Assembly: GCA_030272585.1 (NCBI GenBank)
Contig: BSYQ01000002.1
Span: 310,001-374,000, forward strand
Length of the DNA: 64,000 nucleotides
Origin: Bryopsis sp. KO-2023
Taxonomy: Eukaryota; Chlorophyta; Ulvophyceae; Bryopsidales; Bryopsidaceae
Direction of reading: 5' to 3'
Below the pieces are notes generated by a model. That model was not told the origin of the DNA, made no database searches, and worked only from the letters and a program-made list of their open reading frames with translations. Positions within the stretch are counted from its first letter, which is position 1. Every line of letters begins with the position of its first letter. Made by a program: the position numbers and the translations under genes. Below are positions 42,340-54,493 of this stretch, piece after piece.

Positions 42340-45300
42340 TTATGGTGGCGGAGGAGTACCAGGTGGGGGAGCTGGTGTGGCTGGTGGAGGTGGAGGGGCC
42401 GGTGTGGCTGGTGGAGGTGGAGGGGCCGGTGTGGCTGGTGGGGGTGGAGGGGCCGGTGTGGCAGGTGGCGGTGTTGGAGTAGATGGTGGTGGTGTTGGTG
42501 TGGCAGGTGGGGGCGGAGCAGGAGTACTTGGAGGAGGGGCAGGAGTAGATGGGGGCGGAGCAGGAGTAGATGGGGGTGGAGCAGGAGTAGATGGGGGTGG
42601 AGCAGGAGTAGATGGGGGTGGAGCAGGAGTAGATGGGGGCGGAGCAGGAGTAGATGGGGGCGGAGCAGGAGTAGATGGGGGTGGAGCAGGAGTACTTGGA
42701 GGTGGGGCAGGAGTAGATGGGGGAGGAGCAGGAGTAGATGGGGGTGGAGCAGGAGTAGATGGAGTTGGGGCAGGAGTAGATGGGGGAGGAGCAGGAGTAG
42801 ATGGGGGTGGAGCAGGAGTACTTGGAGGTGGTGCAGGAGTAGATGGGGGTGGAGCAGGAGTACTTGGAGGAGGGGCAGGAGTCGATGGGGGTGGAGCAGG
42901 AGTACTTGGGGGTGGGGCAGGAGTAGATGGGGGCGGAGCAGGAGTAGATGGGGGCGGAGCAGGAGTACTTGGAGGTGGGGCAGGAGTAGATGGGGGCGGA
43001 GCAGGAGTAGATGGGGGCGGAGCAGGAGTACTTGGAGGTGGGGCAGGAGTAGATGGGGGTGGAGCAGGAGTAGATGGGGGTGGAGCAGGAGTAGATGGGG
43101 GCGGAGCAGGAGTAGATGGGGGCGGAGCAGGAGTAGATGGGGGTGGAGCAGGAGTACTTGGAGGTGGGGCAGGAGTAGATGGGGGCGGAGCAGGAGTACT
43201 TGGAGGTGGGGCAGGAGTAGATGGGGGGGGAGCAGGAGTACTTGGAGGTGGGGCAGGAGTACTTGGAGGTGGGGCAGGAGTAGATGGGGGTGGAGCAGGA
43301 GTAGATGGGGGTGGAGCAGGAGTAGATGGGGGTGGAGCAGGAGTACTTGGAGGTGGGGCAGGAGTACTTGGAGGTGGGGCAGGAGTAGATGGGGGTGGAG
43401 CAGGAGTAGATGGGGGTGGAGCAGGAGTAGATGGAGGTGGAGCAGGAGTAGATGGGGGCGGAGCAGGAGTAGATGGGGGCGGAGCAGGAGTACTTGGGGG
43501 TGGTGCAGGAGTAGATGGGGGTGGAGCAGGAGTAGATGGGGGTGGAGCAGGAGTACTTGGAGGTGGGGCAGGAGTAGATGGGGGCGGAGCAGGAGTACTT
43601 GGAGGTGGGGCAGGAGTAGATGGGGGTGGAGCAGGAGTACTTGGAGGTGGGGCAGGAGTAGATGGGGGCGGAGCAGGAGTACTTGGAGGAGGGGCAGGAG
43701 TCGATGGGGGTGGAGCAGGAGTACTTGGAGGTGGGGCAGGAGTAGATGGGGGCGGAGCAGGAGTACTTGGAGGTGGGGCAGGAGTAGATGGGGGTGGAGC
43801 AGGAGTAGATGGGGGTGGAGCAGGAGTACTTGGAGGTGGGGCAGGAGTAGATGGGGGTGGAGCAGGAGTACTTGGAGGAGGGGCAGGAGTCGATGGGGGT
43901 GGAGCAGGAGTACTTGGAGGTGGGGCAGGAGTAGATGGGGGCGGAGCAGGAGTAGATGGGGGCGGAGCAGGAGTACTTGGAGGTGGGGCAGGAGTAGTTG
44001 GGGGCGGAGCAGGAGTAGATGGGGGCGGAGCAGGAGTACTTGGAGGTGGGGCAGGAGTACTTGGAGGTGGGGCAGGAGTAGATGGGGGTGGAGCAGGAGT
44101 AGATGGGGGTGGAGCAGGAGTAGATGGGGGCGGAGCAGGAGTAGATGGGGGCGGAGCAGGAGTAGATGGGGGCGGAGCAGGAGTACTTGGAGGTGGGGCA
44201 GGAGTAGATGGGGGCGGAGCAGGAGTACTTGGAGGTGGGGCAGGAGTAGATGGGGGCGGAGCAGGAGTACTTGGAGGTGGGGCAGGAGTACTTGGAGGTG
44301 GGGCAGGAGTAGATGGGGGCGGAGCAGGAGTAGATGGGGGTGGAGCAGGAGTAGATGGGGGTGGAGCAGGAGTACTTGGTGGTGGTGCAGGAGTACTTGG
44401 AGGTGGGGCAGGAGTAGATGGGGGTGGAGCAGGAGTAGATGGGGGTGGAGCAGGAGTACTTGGAGGTGGGGCAGGAGTAGATGGGGGTGGAGCAGGAGTA
44501 GATGGGGGTGGAGCAGGAGTACTTGGAGGTGGGGCAGGAGTAGATGGGGGTGGAGCAGGAGTAGATGGGGGTGGAGCAGGAGTACTTGGAGGTGGGGCAG
44601 GAGTAGATGGGGGAGGAGCAGGAGTACTTGGAGGTGGGGCAGGAGTAGATGGGGGCGGAGCAGGAGTACTTGGAGGTGGGGCAGGAGTAGATGGGGGCGG
44701 AGCAGGAGTACTTGGAGGAGGGGCAGGAGTCGATGGGGGTGGAGCAGGAGTACTTGGAGGTGGGGCAGGAGTAGATGGGGGCGGAGCAGGAGTAGATGGG
44801 GGTGGAGCAGGAGTAGATGGGGGTGGAGCAGGAGTACTTGGAGGTGGGGCAGGAGTAGATGGGGGTGGAGCAGGAGTACTTGGAGGTGGGGCAGGAGTAG
44901 ATGGGGGCGGAGCAGGAGTACTTGGAGGTGGGGCAGGAGTAGATGGGGGTGGAGCAGGAGTAGATGGGGGTGGAGCAGGAGTAGATGGGGGTGGAGCAGG
45001 AGTACTTGGAGGTGGGGCAGGAGTAGATGGGGGTGGAGCAGGAGTACTTGGAGGTGGGGCAGGAGTAGATGGGGGTGGAGCAGGAGTACTTGGAGGTGGG
45101 GCAGGAGTAGATGGGGGTGGAGCAGGAGTAGATGGGGGTGGAGCAGGAGTACTTGGAGGTGGGGCAGGAGTAGATGGGGGTGGAGCAGGAGTAGATGGGG
45201 GTGGAGCAGGAGTACTTGGAGGTGGGGCAGGAGTAGATGGGGGTGGAGCAGGAGTACTTGGAGGAGGGGCAGGAGTCGATGGGGGTGGAGCAGGAGTACT

Positions 45301-48300
45301 TGGAGGTGGGGCAGGAGTAGATGGGGGCGGAGCAGGAGTAGATGGGGGTGGAGCAGGAGTACTTGGAGGTGGGGCAGGAGTAGATGGGGGTGGAGCAGGA
45401 GTAGATGGGGGTGGAGCAGGAGTACTTGGAGGAGGGGCAGGAGTAGATGGGGGGGGAGCAGGAGTAGATGGGGGTGGAGCAGGAGTAGATGGGGGTGGAG
45501 CAGGAGTACTTGGAGGTGGGGCAGGAGTAGATGGGGGTGGAGCAGGAGTAGATGGGGGCGGAGCAGGAGTAGATGGGGGCGGAGCAGGAGTACCTGGAGG
45601 TGGGGCAGGAGAACTTGGAGGTGGGGCAGGAGTAGATGGGGGTGGAGCAGGAGTAGATGGGGGTGGAGCAGGAGTAGATGGGGGTGGAGCAGGAGTACTT
45701 GGAGGTGGGGCAGGAGTACTTGGAGGTGGGGCAGGAGTAGATGGGGGTGGAGCAGGAGTAGATGGGGGCGGAGCAGGAGTACTTGGAGGTGGGGCAGGAG
45801 TAGATGGGGGTGGAGCAGGAGTAGATGGGGGTGGAGCAGGAGTACTTGGAGGTGGGGCAGGAGTAGATGGGGGTGGAGCAGGAGTACTTGGAGGAGGGGC
45901 AGGAGTCGATGGGGGTGGAGCAGGAGTACTTGGAGGTGGGGCAGGAGTAGATGGGGGCGGAGCAGGAGTAGAGGGGGGCGGAGCAGGAGTACTTGGAGGT
46001 GGGGCAGGAGTAGATGGGGGCGGAGCAGGAGTAGATGGGGGTGGAGCAGGAGTACTTGGAGGTGGGGCAGGAGTAGATGGGGGTGGAGCAGGAGTAGATG
46101 GGGGTGGAGCAGGAGTAGATGGGGGCGGAGCAGCAGTAGATGGGGGCGGAGCAGGAGTAGATGGGGGTGGAGCAGGAGTATTTGGAGGTGGGGCAGGAGT
46201 AGATGGGGGCGGAGCAGGAGTACTTGGAGGTGGGGCAGGAGTAGATGGGGGTGGAGCAGGAGTACTTGGAGGTGGGGCAGGAGTACTTGGAGGTGGGGCA
46301 GGAGTAGATGGGGGTGGAGCAGGAGTAGATGGGGGTGGAGCAGGAGTAGATGGGGGTGGAGCAGGAGTACTTGGAGGTGGGGCAGGAGTACTTGGAGGTG
46401 GGGCAGGAGTAGATGGGGGTGGAGCAGGAGTAGATGGGGGTGGAGCAGGAGTACTTGGAGGTGGGGCAGGAGTAGATGGGGGGGGAGCAGGAGTACTTGG
46501 AGGTGGGGCAGGAGTAGATGGGGGTGGAGCAGGAGTACTTGGAGGTGGGGCAGGAGTAGATGGGGGTGGAGCAGGAGTAGATGGGGGTGGAGCAGGAGTA
46601 CTTGGAGGTGGGGCAGGAGTAGATGGGGGTGGAGCAGGAGTAGATGGGGGTGGAGCAGGAGTACTTGGAGGTGGGGCAGGAGTAGATGGGGGTGGAGCAG
46701 GAGTACTTGGAGGAGGGGCAGGAGTCGATGGGGGTGGAGCAGGAGTACTTGGAGGTGGGGCAGGAGTAGATGGGGGAGGAGCAGGAGTAGATGGAGGTGG
46801 GGCAGGAGTACTTGGAGGTGGGGCAGGAGTAGATGGGGGTGGAGCAGGAGTAGATGGGGGTGGAGCAGGATTAGATGGGGGTGGAGCAGGAGTACTTGGA
46901 GGTGGGGCAGGAGTAGATGGGGGTGGAGCAGGAGTAGATGGGGGCGGAGCAGGAGTAGATGGGGGCGGAGCAGGAGTAGATGGGGGTGGAGCAGGAGTAG
47001 ATGGGGGTGGAGCAGGAGTAGATGGGGGTGGAGCAGGAGTACTTGGAGGTGGGGCAGGAGTAGATGGGGGTGGAGCAGGAGTACTTGGAGGTGGGGCAGG
47101 AGTAGATGGGGGCGGAGCAGGAGTAGTTGGAGGTGGAGCAGGAGTAGATGGGGGTGGGGCAGGAGTAGGTGGGGGTGGGGCAGGAGTAGATGGGGGTGGA
47201 GCAGGAGTACTTGGAGGTGGGGCAGGAGTAGATGGGGGCGGAGCAGGAGTACTTGGAGGTGGGGCAGGAGTAGATGGGGGTGGAGCAGGAGTACTTGGAG
47301 GTGGGGCAGGAGTAGATGGGGGTGGAGCAGGAGTAGATGGGGGCGGAGCAGGAGTAGATGGGGGCGGAGCAGGAGTACTTGGAGGTGGAGCAGGAGTAGT
47401 TGGGGGTGGAGCAGGAGTAGATGGGGGTGGAGCAGGAGTAGATGGGGGCGGAGCAGGAGTAGATGGGGGAGGAGCAGGAGTAGATGGGGGTGGAGCAGGA
47501 GTACTTGGAGGTGGGGCAGGAGTAGATGGGGGCGGAGCAGGAGTACTTGGAGGTGGGGCAGGAGTAGATGGGGGTGGAGCAGGAGTAGATGGGGGTGGAG
47601 CAGGAGTAGATGGGGGTGGAGCAGGAGTACTTGGAGGTGGGGCAGGAGTAGATGGGGGTGGAGCAGGAGTAGATGGGGGTGGAGCAGGAGTACTTGGAGG
47701 TGGGGCAGGAGTAGATGGGGGCGGAGCAGGAGTAGATGGGGGTGGAGCAGGAGTAGATGGGGGTGGAGCAGGAGTAGATGGGGGTGGAGCAGGAGTAGAT
47801 GGGGGCGGAGCAGGAGTAGATGGGGGCGGAGCAGGAGTAGATGGGGGTGGAGCAGGAGTACTTGGAGGTGGGGCAGGAGTAGATGGGGGCGGAGCAGGAG
47901 TAGATGGGGGCGGAGCAGGAGAACTTGGTGGTGGGGCAGGAGTAGATGGGGGTGGAGCAGGAGTACTTGGAGGTGGGGCAGGAGTAGATGGGGGTGGAGC
48001 AGGAGTAGATGGGGGTGGAGCAGGAGTACTTGGAGGTGGGGCAGGAGTAGATGGGGGTGGAGCAGGAGTAGATGGGGGTGGAGCAGGAGTACTTGGAGGT
48101 GGGGCAGGAGTAGATGGGGGCGGAGCAGGAGTAGATGGGGGTGGAGCAGGAGTACTTGGAGGTGGGGCAGGAGTAGATGGGGGTGGAGCAGGAGTACTTG
48201 GAGGAGGGGCAGGAGTCGATGGGGGTGGAGCAGGAGTACTTGGAGGTGGGGCAGGAGTAGATGGGGGTGGAGCAGGAGTAGATGGGGGTGGAGCAGGAGT

Positions 48301-51300
48301 ACTTGGAGGAGGGGCAGGAGTCGATGGAGGTGGAGCAGGAGTACTTGGAGGTGGGGCAGGAGTAGATGGGGGTGGAGCAGGAGTAGATGGGGGTGGAGCA
48401 GGAGTACTTGGAGGTGGGGCAGGAGTAGATGGGGGCGGAGCAGGAGTAGATGGGGGTGGAGCAGGAGTAGATGGGGGTGGAGCAGGAGTACTTGGAGGTG
48501 GGGCAGGAGTAGATGGGGGTGGAGCAGGAGTACTTGGAGGTGGGGCAGGAGTAGATGGGGGCGGAGCAGGAGTAGATGGGGGTGGAGCAGGAGTAGATGG
48601 GGGTGGAGCAGGAGTACTTGGAGGTGGGGCAGGAGTAGATGGGGGTGGAGCAGGAGTACTTGGAGGAGGGGCAGGAGTCGATGGGGGTGGAGCAGGAGTA
48701 CTTGGAGGTGGGGCAGGAGTAGATGGGGGCGGAGCAGGAGTAGATGGGGGCGGAGCAGGAGTACTTGGAGGTGGGGCAGGAGTCGATGGAGGTGGAGCAG
48801 GAGTACTTGGAGGTGGGGCAGGAGTAGATGGGGGCGGAGCAGGAGTACTTGGAGGAGGGGCAGGAGTCGATGGGGGTGGAGCAGGAGTACTTGGAGGTGG
48901 GGCAGGAGTAGATGGGGGCGGAGCAGGAGTAGATGGGGGTGGAGCAGGAGTAGATGGGGGTGGAGCAGGAGTACTTGGAGGTGGGGCAGGAGTAGATGGG
49001 GGTGGAGCAGGAGTACTTGGAGGTGGGGCAGGAGTAGATGGGGGCGGAGCAGGAGTACTTGGAGGTGGGGCAGGAGTAGATGGGGGTGGAGCAGGAGTAC
49101 TTGGAGGTGGGGCAGGAGTAGATGGGGGTGGAGCAGGAGTACTTGGAGGTGGGGCAGGAGTAGATGGGGGAGGAGCAGGAGTACTTGGAGGTGGGGCAGG
49201 AGTAGATGGGGGCGGAGCAGGAGTAGATGGGGGTGGAGCAGGAGTAGATGGGGGTGGAGCAGGAGTACTTGGAGGTGGGGCAGGAGTCGATGGGGGTGGA
49301 GCAGGAGTACTTGGAGGTGGGGCAGGAGTAGATGGGGGTGGAGCAGGAGTAGATGGGGGTGGAGCAGGAGTAGATGGGGGCGGAGCAGGAGTACTTGGAG
49401 GTGGGGCAGGAGTAGATGGGGGTGGAGCAGGAGTACTTGGAGGTGGGGCAGGAGTAGATGGGGGCGGAGCAGGAGTACTTGGAGGTGGGGCAGGAGTAGA
49501 TGGGGGTGGAGCAGGAGTACTTGGAGGTGGGGCAGGAGTAGATGGGGGCGGAGCAGGAGTACTTGGAGGTGGGGCAGGAGTAGATGGGGGTGGAGCGGGA
49601 GTACTTGGAGGTGGGGCAGGAGTAGATGGGGGCGGAGCAGGAGTAGATGGGGGAGGAGCAGGAGTACTTGGAGGTGGGGCAGGAGTAGATGGGGGTGGAG
49701 CAGGAGTACTTGGAGGTGGGGCAGGAGTAGATGGGGGTGGAGCAGGAGTACTTGGAGGAGGGGCAGGAGTCGATGGGGGTGGAGCAGGAGTACTTGGAGG
49801 TGGGGCAGGAGTAGATGGGGGCGGAGCAGGAGTAGATGGGGGCGGAGCAGGAGAACTTGGAGGTGGGGCAGGAGTAGATGGGGGTGGAGCAGGAGTACTT
49901 GGAGGTGGGGCAGGAGTAGATGGGGGCGGAGCAGGAGTACTTGGAGGAGGGGCAGGAGTCGATGGGGGTGGAGCAGGAGTACTTGGAGGTGGGGCAGGAG
50001 TAGATGGGGGCGGAGCAGGAGTAGATGGGGGTGGAGCAGGAGTAGATGGGGGAGGAGCAGGACTAGTGGGAGGTGGAGCAGGAGTACATGGGCGGGGATC
50101 AGGAGTAGATGGGGGAGGAGCAGGAGTAGATGGGGGCGGAGCAGGAGAACTTGGAGGTGGGGCAGGAGTAGATGGGGGTGGAGCAGGAGTACTTGGAGGT
50201 GGGGCAGGAGTAGATGGGGGCGGAGCAGGAGTACTTGGAGGTGGGGCAGGAGTAGATGGGGGTGGAGCAGGAGTACTTGGAGGTGGGGCAGGAGTAGATG
50301 GGGGCGGAGCAGGAGTACTTGGAGGTGGGGCAGGAGTAGATGGGGGTGGAGCGGGAGTACTTGGAGGTGGGGCAGGAGTAGATGGGGGCGGAGCAGGAGT
50401 AGATGGGGGTGGAGCAGGAGTACTTGGAGGTGGGGCAGGAGTAGATGGGGGTGGAGCAGGAGTACTTGGAGGTGGGGCAGGAGTAGATGGGGGGGGAGCA
50501 GGAGTACTTGGAGGAGGGGCAGGAGTCGATGGGGGTGGAGCAGGAGTACTTGGAGGTGGGGCAGGAGTAGATGGGGGTGGAGCAGGAGTAGATGGGGGCG
50601 GAGCAGGAGAACTTGGAGGTGGGGCAGGAGTAGATGGGGGTGGAGCAGGAGTACTTGGAGGTGGAGCAGGAGTAGATGGGGGTGGAGCAGGAGTACTTGG
50701 AGGTGGGGCAGGAGTACTTGGAGGTGGGGCAGGAGTAGATGGGGGTGGAGCAGGAGTAGATGGGGGTGGAGCAGGAGTAGATGGGGGTGGAGCAGGAGTA
50801 CTTGGAGGTGGGGCAGGAGTACTTGGAGGTGGGGCAGGAGTAGATGGGGGTGGAGCAGGAGTAGATGGGGGTGGAGCAGGAGTACTTGGAGGTGGGGCAG
50901 GAGTAGATGGGGGTGGAGCAGGAGTAGATGGGGGTGGAGCAGGAGTACTTGGAGGTGGGGCAGGAGTAGATGGGGGTGGAGCAGGAGTACTTGGAGGAGG
51001 GGCAGGAGTCGATGGGGGTGGAGCAGGAGTACTTGGAGGTGGGGCAGGAGTAGATGGGGGTGGAGCAGGAGTAGATGGGGGTGGAGCAGGAGTACTTGGA
51101 GGTGGGGCAGGAGTAGATGGGGGCGGAGCAGGAGTAGATGGGGGTGGAGCAGGAGTACTTGGAGGTGGGGCAGGAGTAGATGGGGGTGGAGCAGGAGTAG
51201 ATGGGGGTGGAGCAGGAGTAGATGGGGGTGGAGCAGGAGTACTTGGAGGTGGGGCAGGAGTAGATGGGGGTGGAGCAGGAGTAGATGGGGGTGGAGCAGG

Positions 51301-54300
51301 AGTACTTGGAGGTGGGGCAGGAGTAGATGGGGGCGGAGCAGGAGTAGATGGGGGTGGAGCAGGAGTAGATGGGGGTGGAGCAGGAGTACTTGGAGGTGGG
51401 GCAGGAGTAGATGGGGGCGGAGCAGGAGTAGATGGGGGTGGAGCAGGAGTAGATGGGGGTGGAGCAGGAGTAGATGGGGGTGGAGCAGGAGTAGATGGGG
51501 GCGGAGCAGGAGTAGATGGGGGCGGAGCAGGAGTAGATGGGGGTGGAGCAGGAGTACTTGGAGGTGGGGCAGGAGTAGATGGGGGCGGAGCAGGAGAACT
51601 TGGAGGTGGGGCAGGAGTAGATGGGGGTGGAGCAGGAGTACTTGGAGGTGGGGCAGGAGTAGATGGGGGTGGAGCAGGAGTAGATGGGGGTGGAGCAGGA
51701 GTACTTGGAGGTGGGGCAGGAGTAGATGGGGGTGGAGCAGGAGTAGATGGGGGTGGAGCAGGAGTACTTGGAGGTGGGGCAGGAGTAGATGGGGGTGGAG
51801 CAGGAGTACTTGGAGGAGGGGCAGGAGTCGATGGGGGTGGAGCAGGAGTACTTGGAGGTGGGGCAGGAGTAGTTGGGGGCGGAGCAGGAGTAGATGGGGG
51901 TGGAGCAGGAGTAGATGGGGGCGGAGCAGGAGTACTTGGAGGTGGGGCAGGAGTAGATGGGGGTGGAGCAGGAGTACTTGGAGGAGGGGCAGGAGTCGAT
52001 GGGGGTGGAGCAGGAGTACTTGGAGGTGGGGCAGGAGTAGATGGGGGCGGAGCAGGAGTAGATGGGGGAGGAGCAGGAGTACTTGGAGGTGGGGCAGGAG
52101 TAGATGGGGGTGGAGCAGGAGTACTTGGAGGTGGGGCAGGAGTAGATGGGGGTGGAGCAGGAGTACTTGGAGGAGGGGCAGGAGTCGATGGGGGTGGAGC
52201 AGGAGTACTTGGAGGTGGGGCAGGAGTAGATGGGGGCGGAGCAGGAGTAGATGGGGGTGGAGCAGGAGTAGATGGGGGTGGAGCAGGAGTACTTGGAGGT
52301 GGGGCAGGAGTAGATGGGGGTGGAGCAGGAGTAGATGGGGGTGGAGCAGGAGTAGATGGGGGCGGAGCAGGAGTACTTGGAGGTGGGGCAGGAGTAGATG
52401 GGGGTGGAGCAGGAGTACTTGGAGGTGGGGCAGGAGTAGATGGGGGAGGAGCAGGAGTACTTGGAGGTGGGGCAGGAGTAGATGGGGGTGGAGCCGGAGT
52501 ACTTGGAGGTGGAGCAGGAGTAGATGGGGGCGGAGCAGGAGTAGATGGGGGCGGAGCAGGAGTACTTGGAGGTGGGGCAGGAGTAGTTGGGGGTGGAGCA
52601 GGAGTACTCGGAGGTGGGGCAGGAGTAGATGGGGGCGGAGCAGGAGTAGATGGGGGTGGAGCAGGAGTACTTGGAGGTGGGGCAGGAGTAGATGGGGGAG
52701 GAGCAGGAGTACTTGGAGGTGGTGCAGGAGTCGATGGGGGTGGAGCAGGAGTAGTTGGGGGTGGTGCAGGAGTAGATGGGGGCGGAGCAGGAGTAGATGG
52801 GGGCGGAGCAGGAGAACTTGGAGGTGGGGCAGGAGTAGATGGGGGTGGAGCAGGAGTACTTGGAGGTGGGGCAGGAGTAGATGGGGGCGGAGCAGGAGTA
52901 CTTGGAGGTGGGGCAGGAGTAGATGGGGGTGGAGCAGGAGTACTTGGAGGTGGAGCAGGAGTAGATGGGGGCGGAGCAGGAGTACTTGGAGGTGGGGCAG
53001 GAGTAGATGGGGGCGGAGCAGGAGTACTTGGAGGTGGGGCAGGAGTAGATGGGGGTGGAGCAGGAGTAGATGGGGGTGGAGCAGGAGTAGATGGGGGCGG
53101 AGCAGGAGTAGATGGGGGGGGAGGAGCTGGCGTTGACGGAGGAGGAGGAGCTGGCGTGCTTGGAGGAGGAGGTGCTGGCGTTGATGGAGGAGGAGGAGCT
53201 GGGGTGCTTGGAGGAGGAGGAGCTGGGGTGGATGGAGGAGGGGGAGCTGGGGTGCTTGGTGCTGGCGTTGATGGTGGAGGAGTAGGGGTGGACGGCGGAG
53301 AGGCTTCTCTTGTTGTCTCGAGAAGAGAATCGGTTGCAGAACCTTGATATTCACACATAGAAAAAAATCCGGTATCAGACCAAGTTAGAGGCAAGATGAA
53401 AACAGAAACCTGATTATGTCGGAGATTGGGTGGGAGAGAGACTTCTGGTTGCCCATGAATGATGGATTTGTTGTTGCGGAAACCCTCAAAGACGTGGCCA
53501 ACTACCTGAAGTGTCATCCACAGTGACTTGTATACGGTTTCTCAGATCTTGTGTACCTAGGGTCAAGAAACACACAGTTTTAGGCACACAAGACTTCAGC
53601 TAAAGTGCTCTGCTTCACACCTCTAGCTTTAGGTGGCAGTTGTATCCTGCATCTATAGTATACGCGCCTCCTTCACAAGGATATCTCAACAGAACCTCAA
53701 TTGCCACGCAGTGTGATGCAAGATTTCTTTCCCTCCTGAAAGTCTGGACGTGGCTCCATCGACCCAATTTTTGGCCTACTCTCTGCCTCTCGCCCCCCCC
53801 CCCTAAAGCTCACAAGAAGAGTCTGACATGGAGCACTATGAAACTGCCTACCATGTTGTATATCAACCCTAACCCTCGAACCCAGAAAATGAGTGAGAGT
53901 GTAGTTTGCCCTTCTCGAACATAGTTAATCGACATTCTCAAGAAAACATGTGAACGAAAGCCAAAGAATAGGTCTTAGGGCTCTTTGGAGCTTGTTGGGC
54001 AGAACTGGAGCGTATGAATGCAAAAACACATGATTTTTCTGCTCCTTCGTATCCATCTGACGAATGCCTCATTGATTGAGACTTGAAAATAGGCCTCAGG
54101 AGCACACCCACAGCAAACGTACTCAAGTGTAAACAGGTGTCTAAGAATCCCTCCATTGGATTTCTAGGTAGGATGCTTACCATCAGTGCCGTCGTCGTCG
54201 TCAGAGCTGCTGATGCCTGTTCCCAACAGCAAAAAGTCAGGCCCATCACAACCAATCAAAAATATTACAAGACATGCCAGGGCAGAGCCTATAGCACCAT

Positions 54301-54453
54301 CAGGGGAGTACAAAGAGGGAACCCTGAGCCAGCAAGACATGCCAGCCCATCACAACTATTTCAGGAGAACAAAACGTTGGGCTGGGGATTCACACTAAGG
54401 AGAGAAGCTATGTAAGTTGCAAGCTCAGGAGAAGAGGTTTGACTGGGGGATAG

Positions 54454-54493
<40 letters not shown>

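Noticed and set aside
42520-53290. CRISPR or satellite centromere reading of the array
   Set aside because: There are no spacers. The 21-bp period is a multiple of three with an open, nearly invariant peptide and flanking exons, so a coding minisatellite is the simpler reading.
42377-53347. Plus-strand frame encoding GGGAGVD/GGGAGVL repeats (3,656 codons)
   Set aside because: It looks like a glycine-rich protein, but there is no signal peptide or splice context on the plus strand. The unit alternates Asp and Leu, whereas the minus frame is nearly invariant and joins in phase to a signal-peptide exon.
42042-53354. Minus frame encoding LLLHPHLLLPHLQV repeats (3,770 codons)
   Set aside because: The peptide varies between units exactly where the APPPSTP frame has silent changes. 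No acceptor brings the signal-peptide exon into this frame.
54083-54415. Plus-strand 110-codon ORF and the minus ORF at 53938-54255
   Set aside because: They overlap the 36-base exon and dispersed-repeat copy 12 in other frames; no independent evidence.
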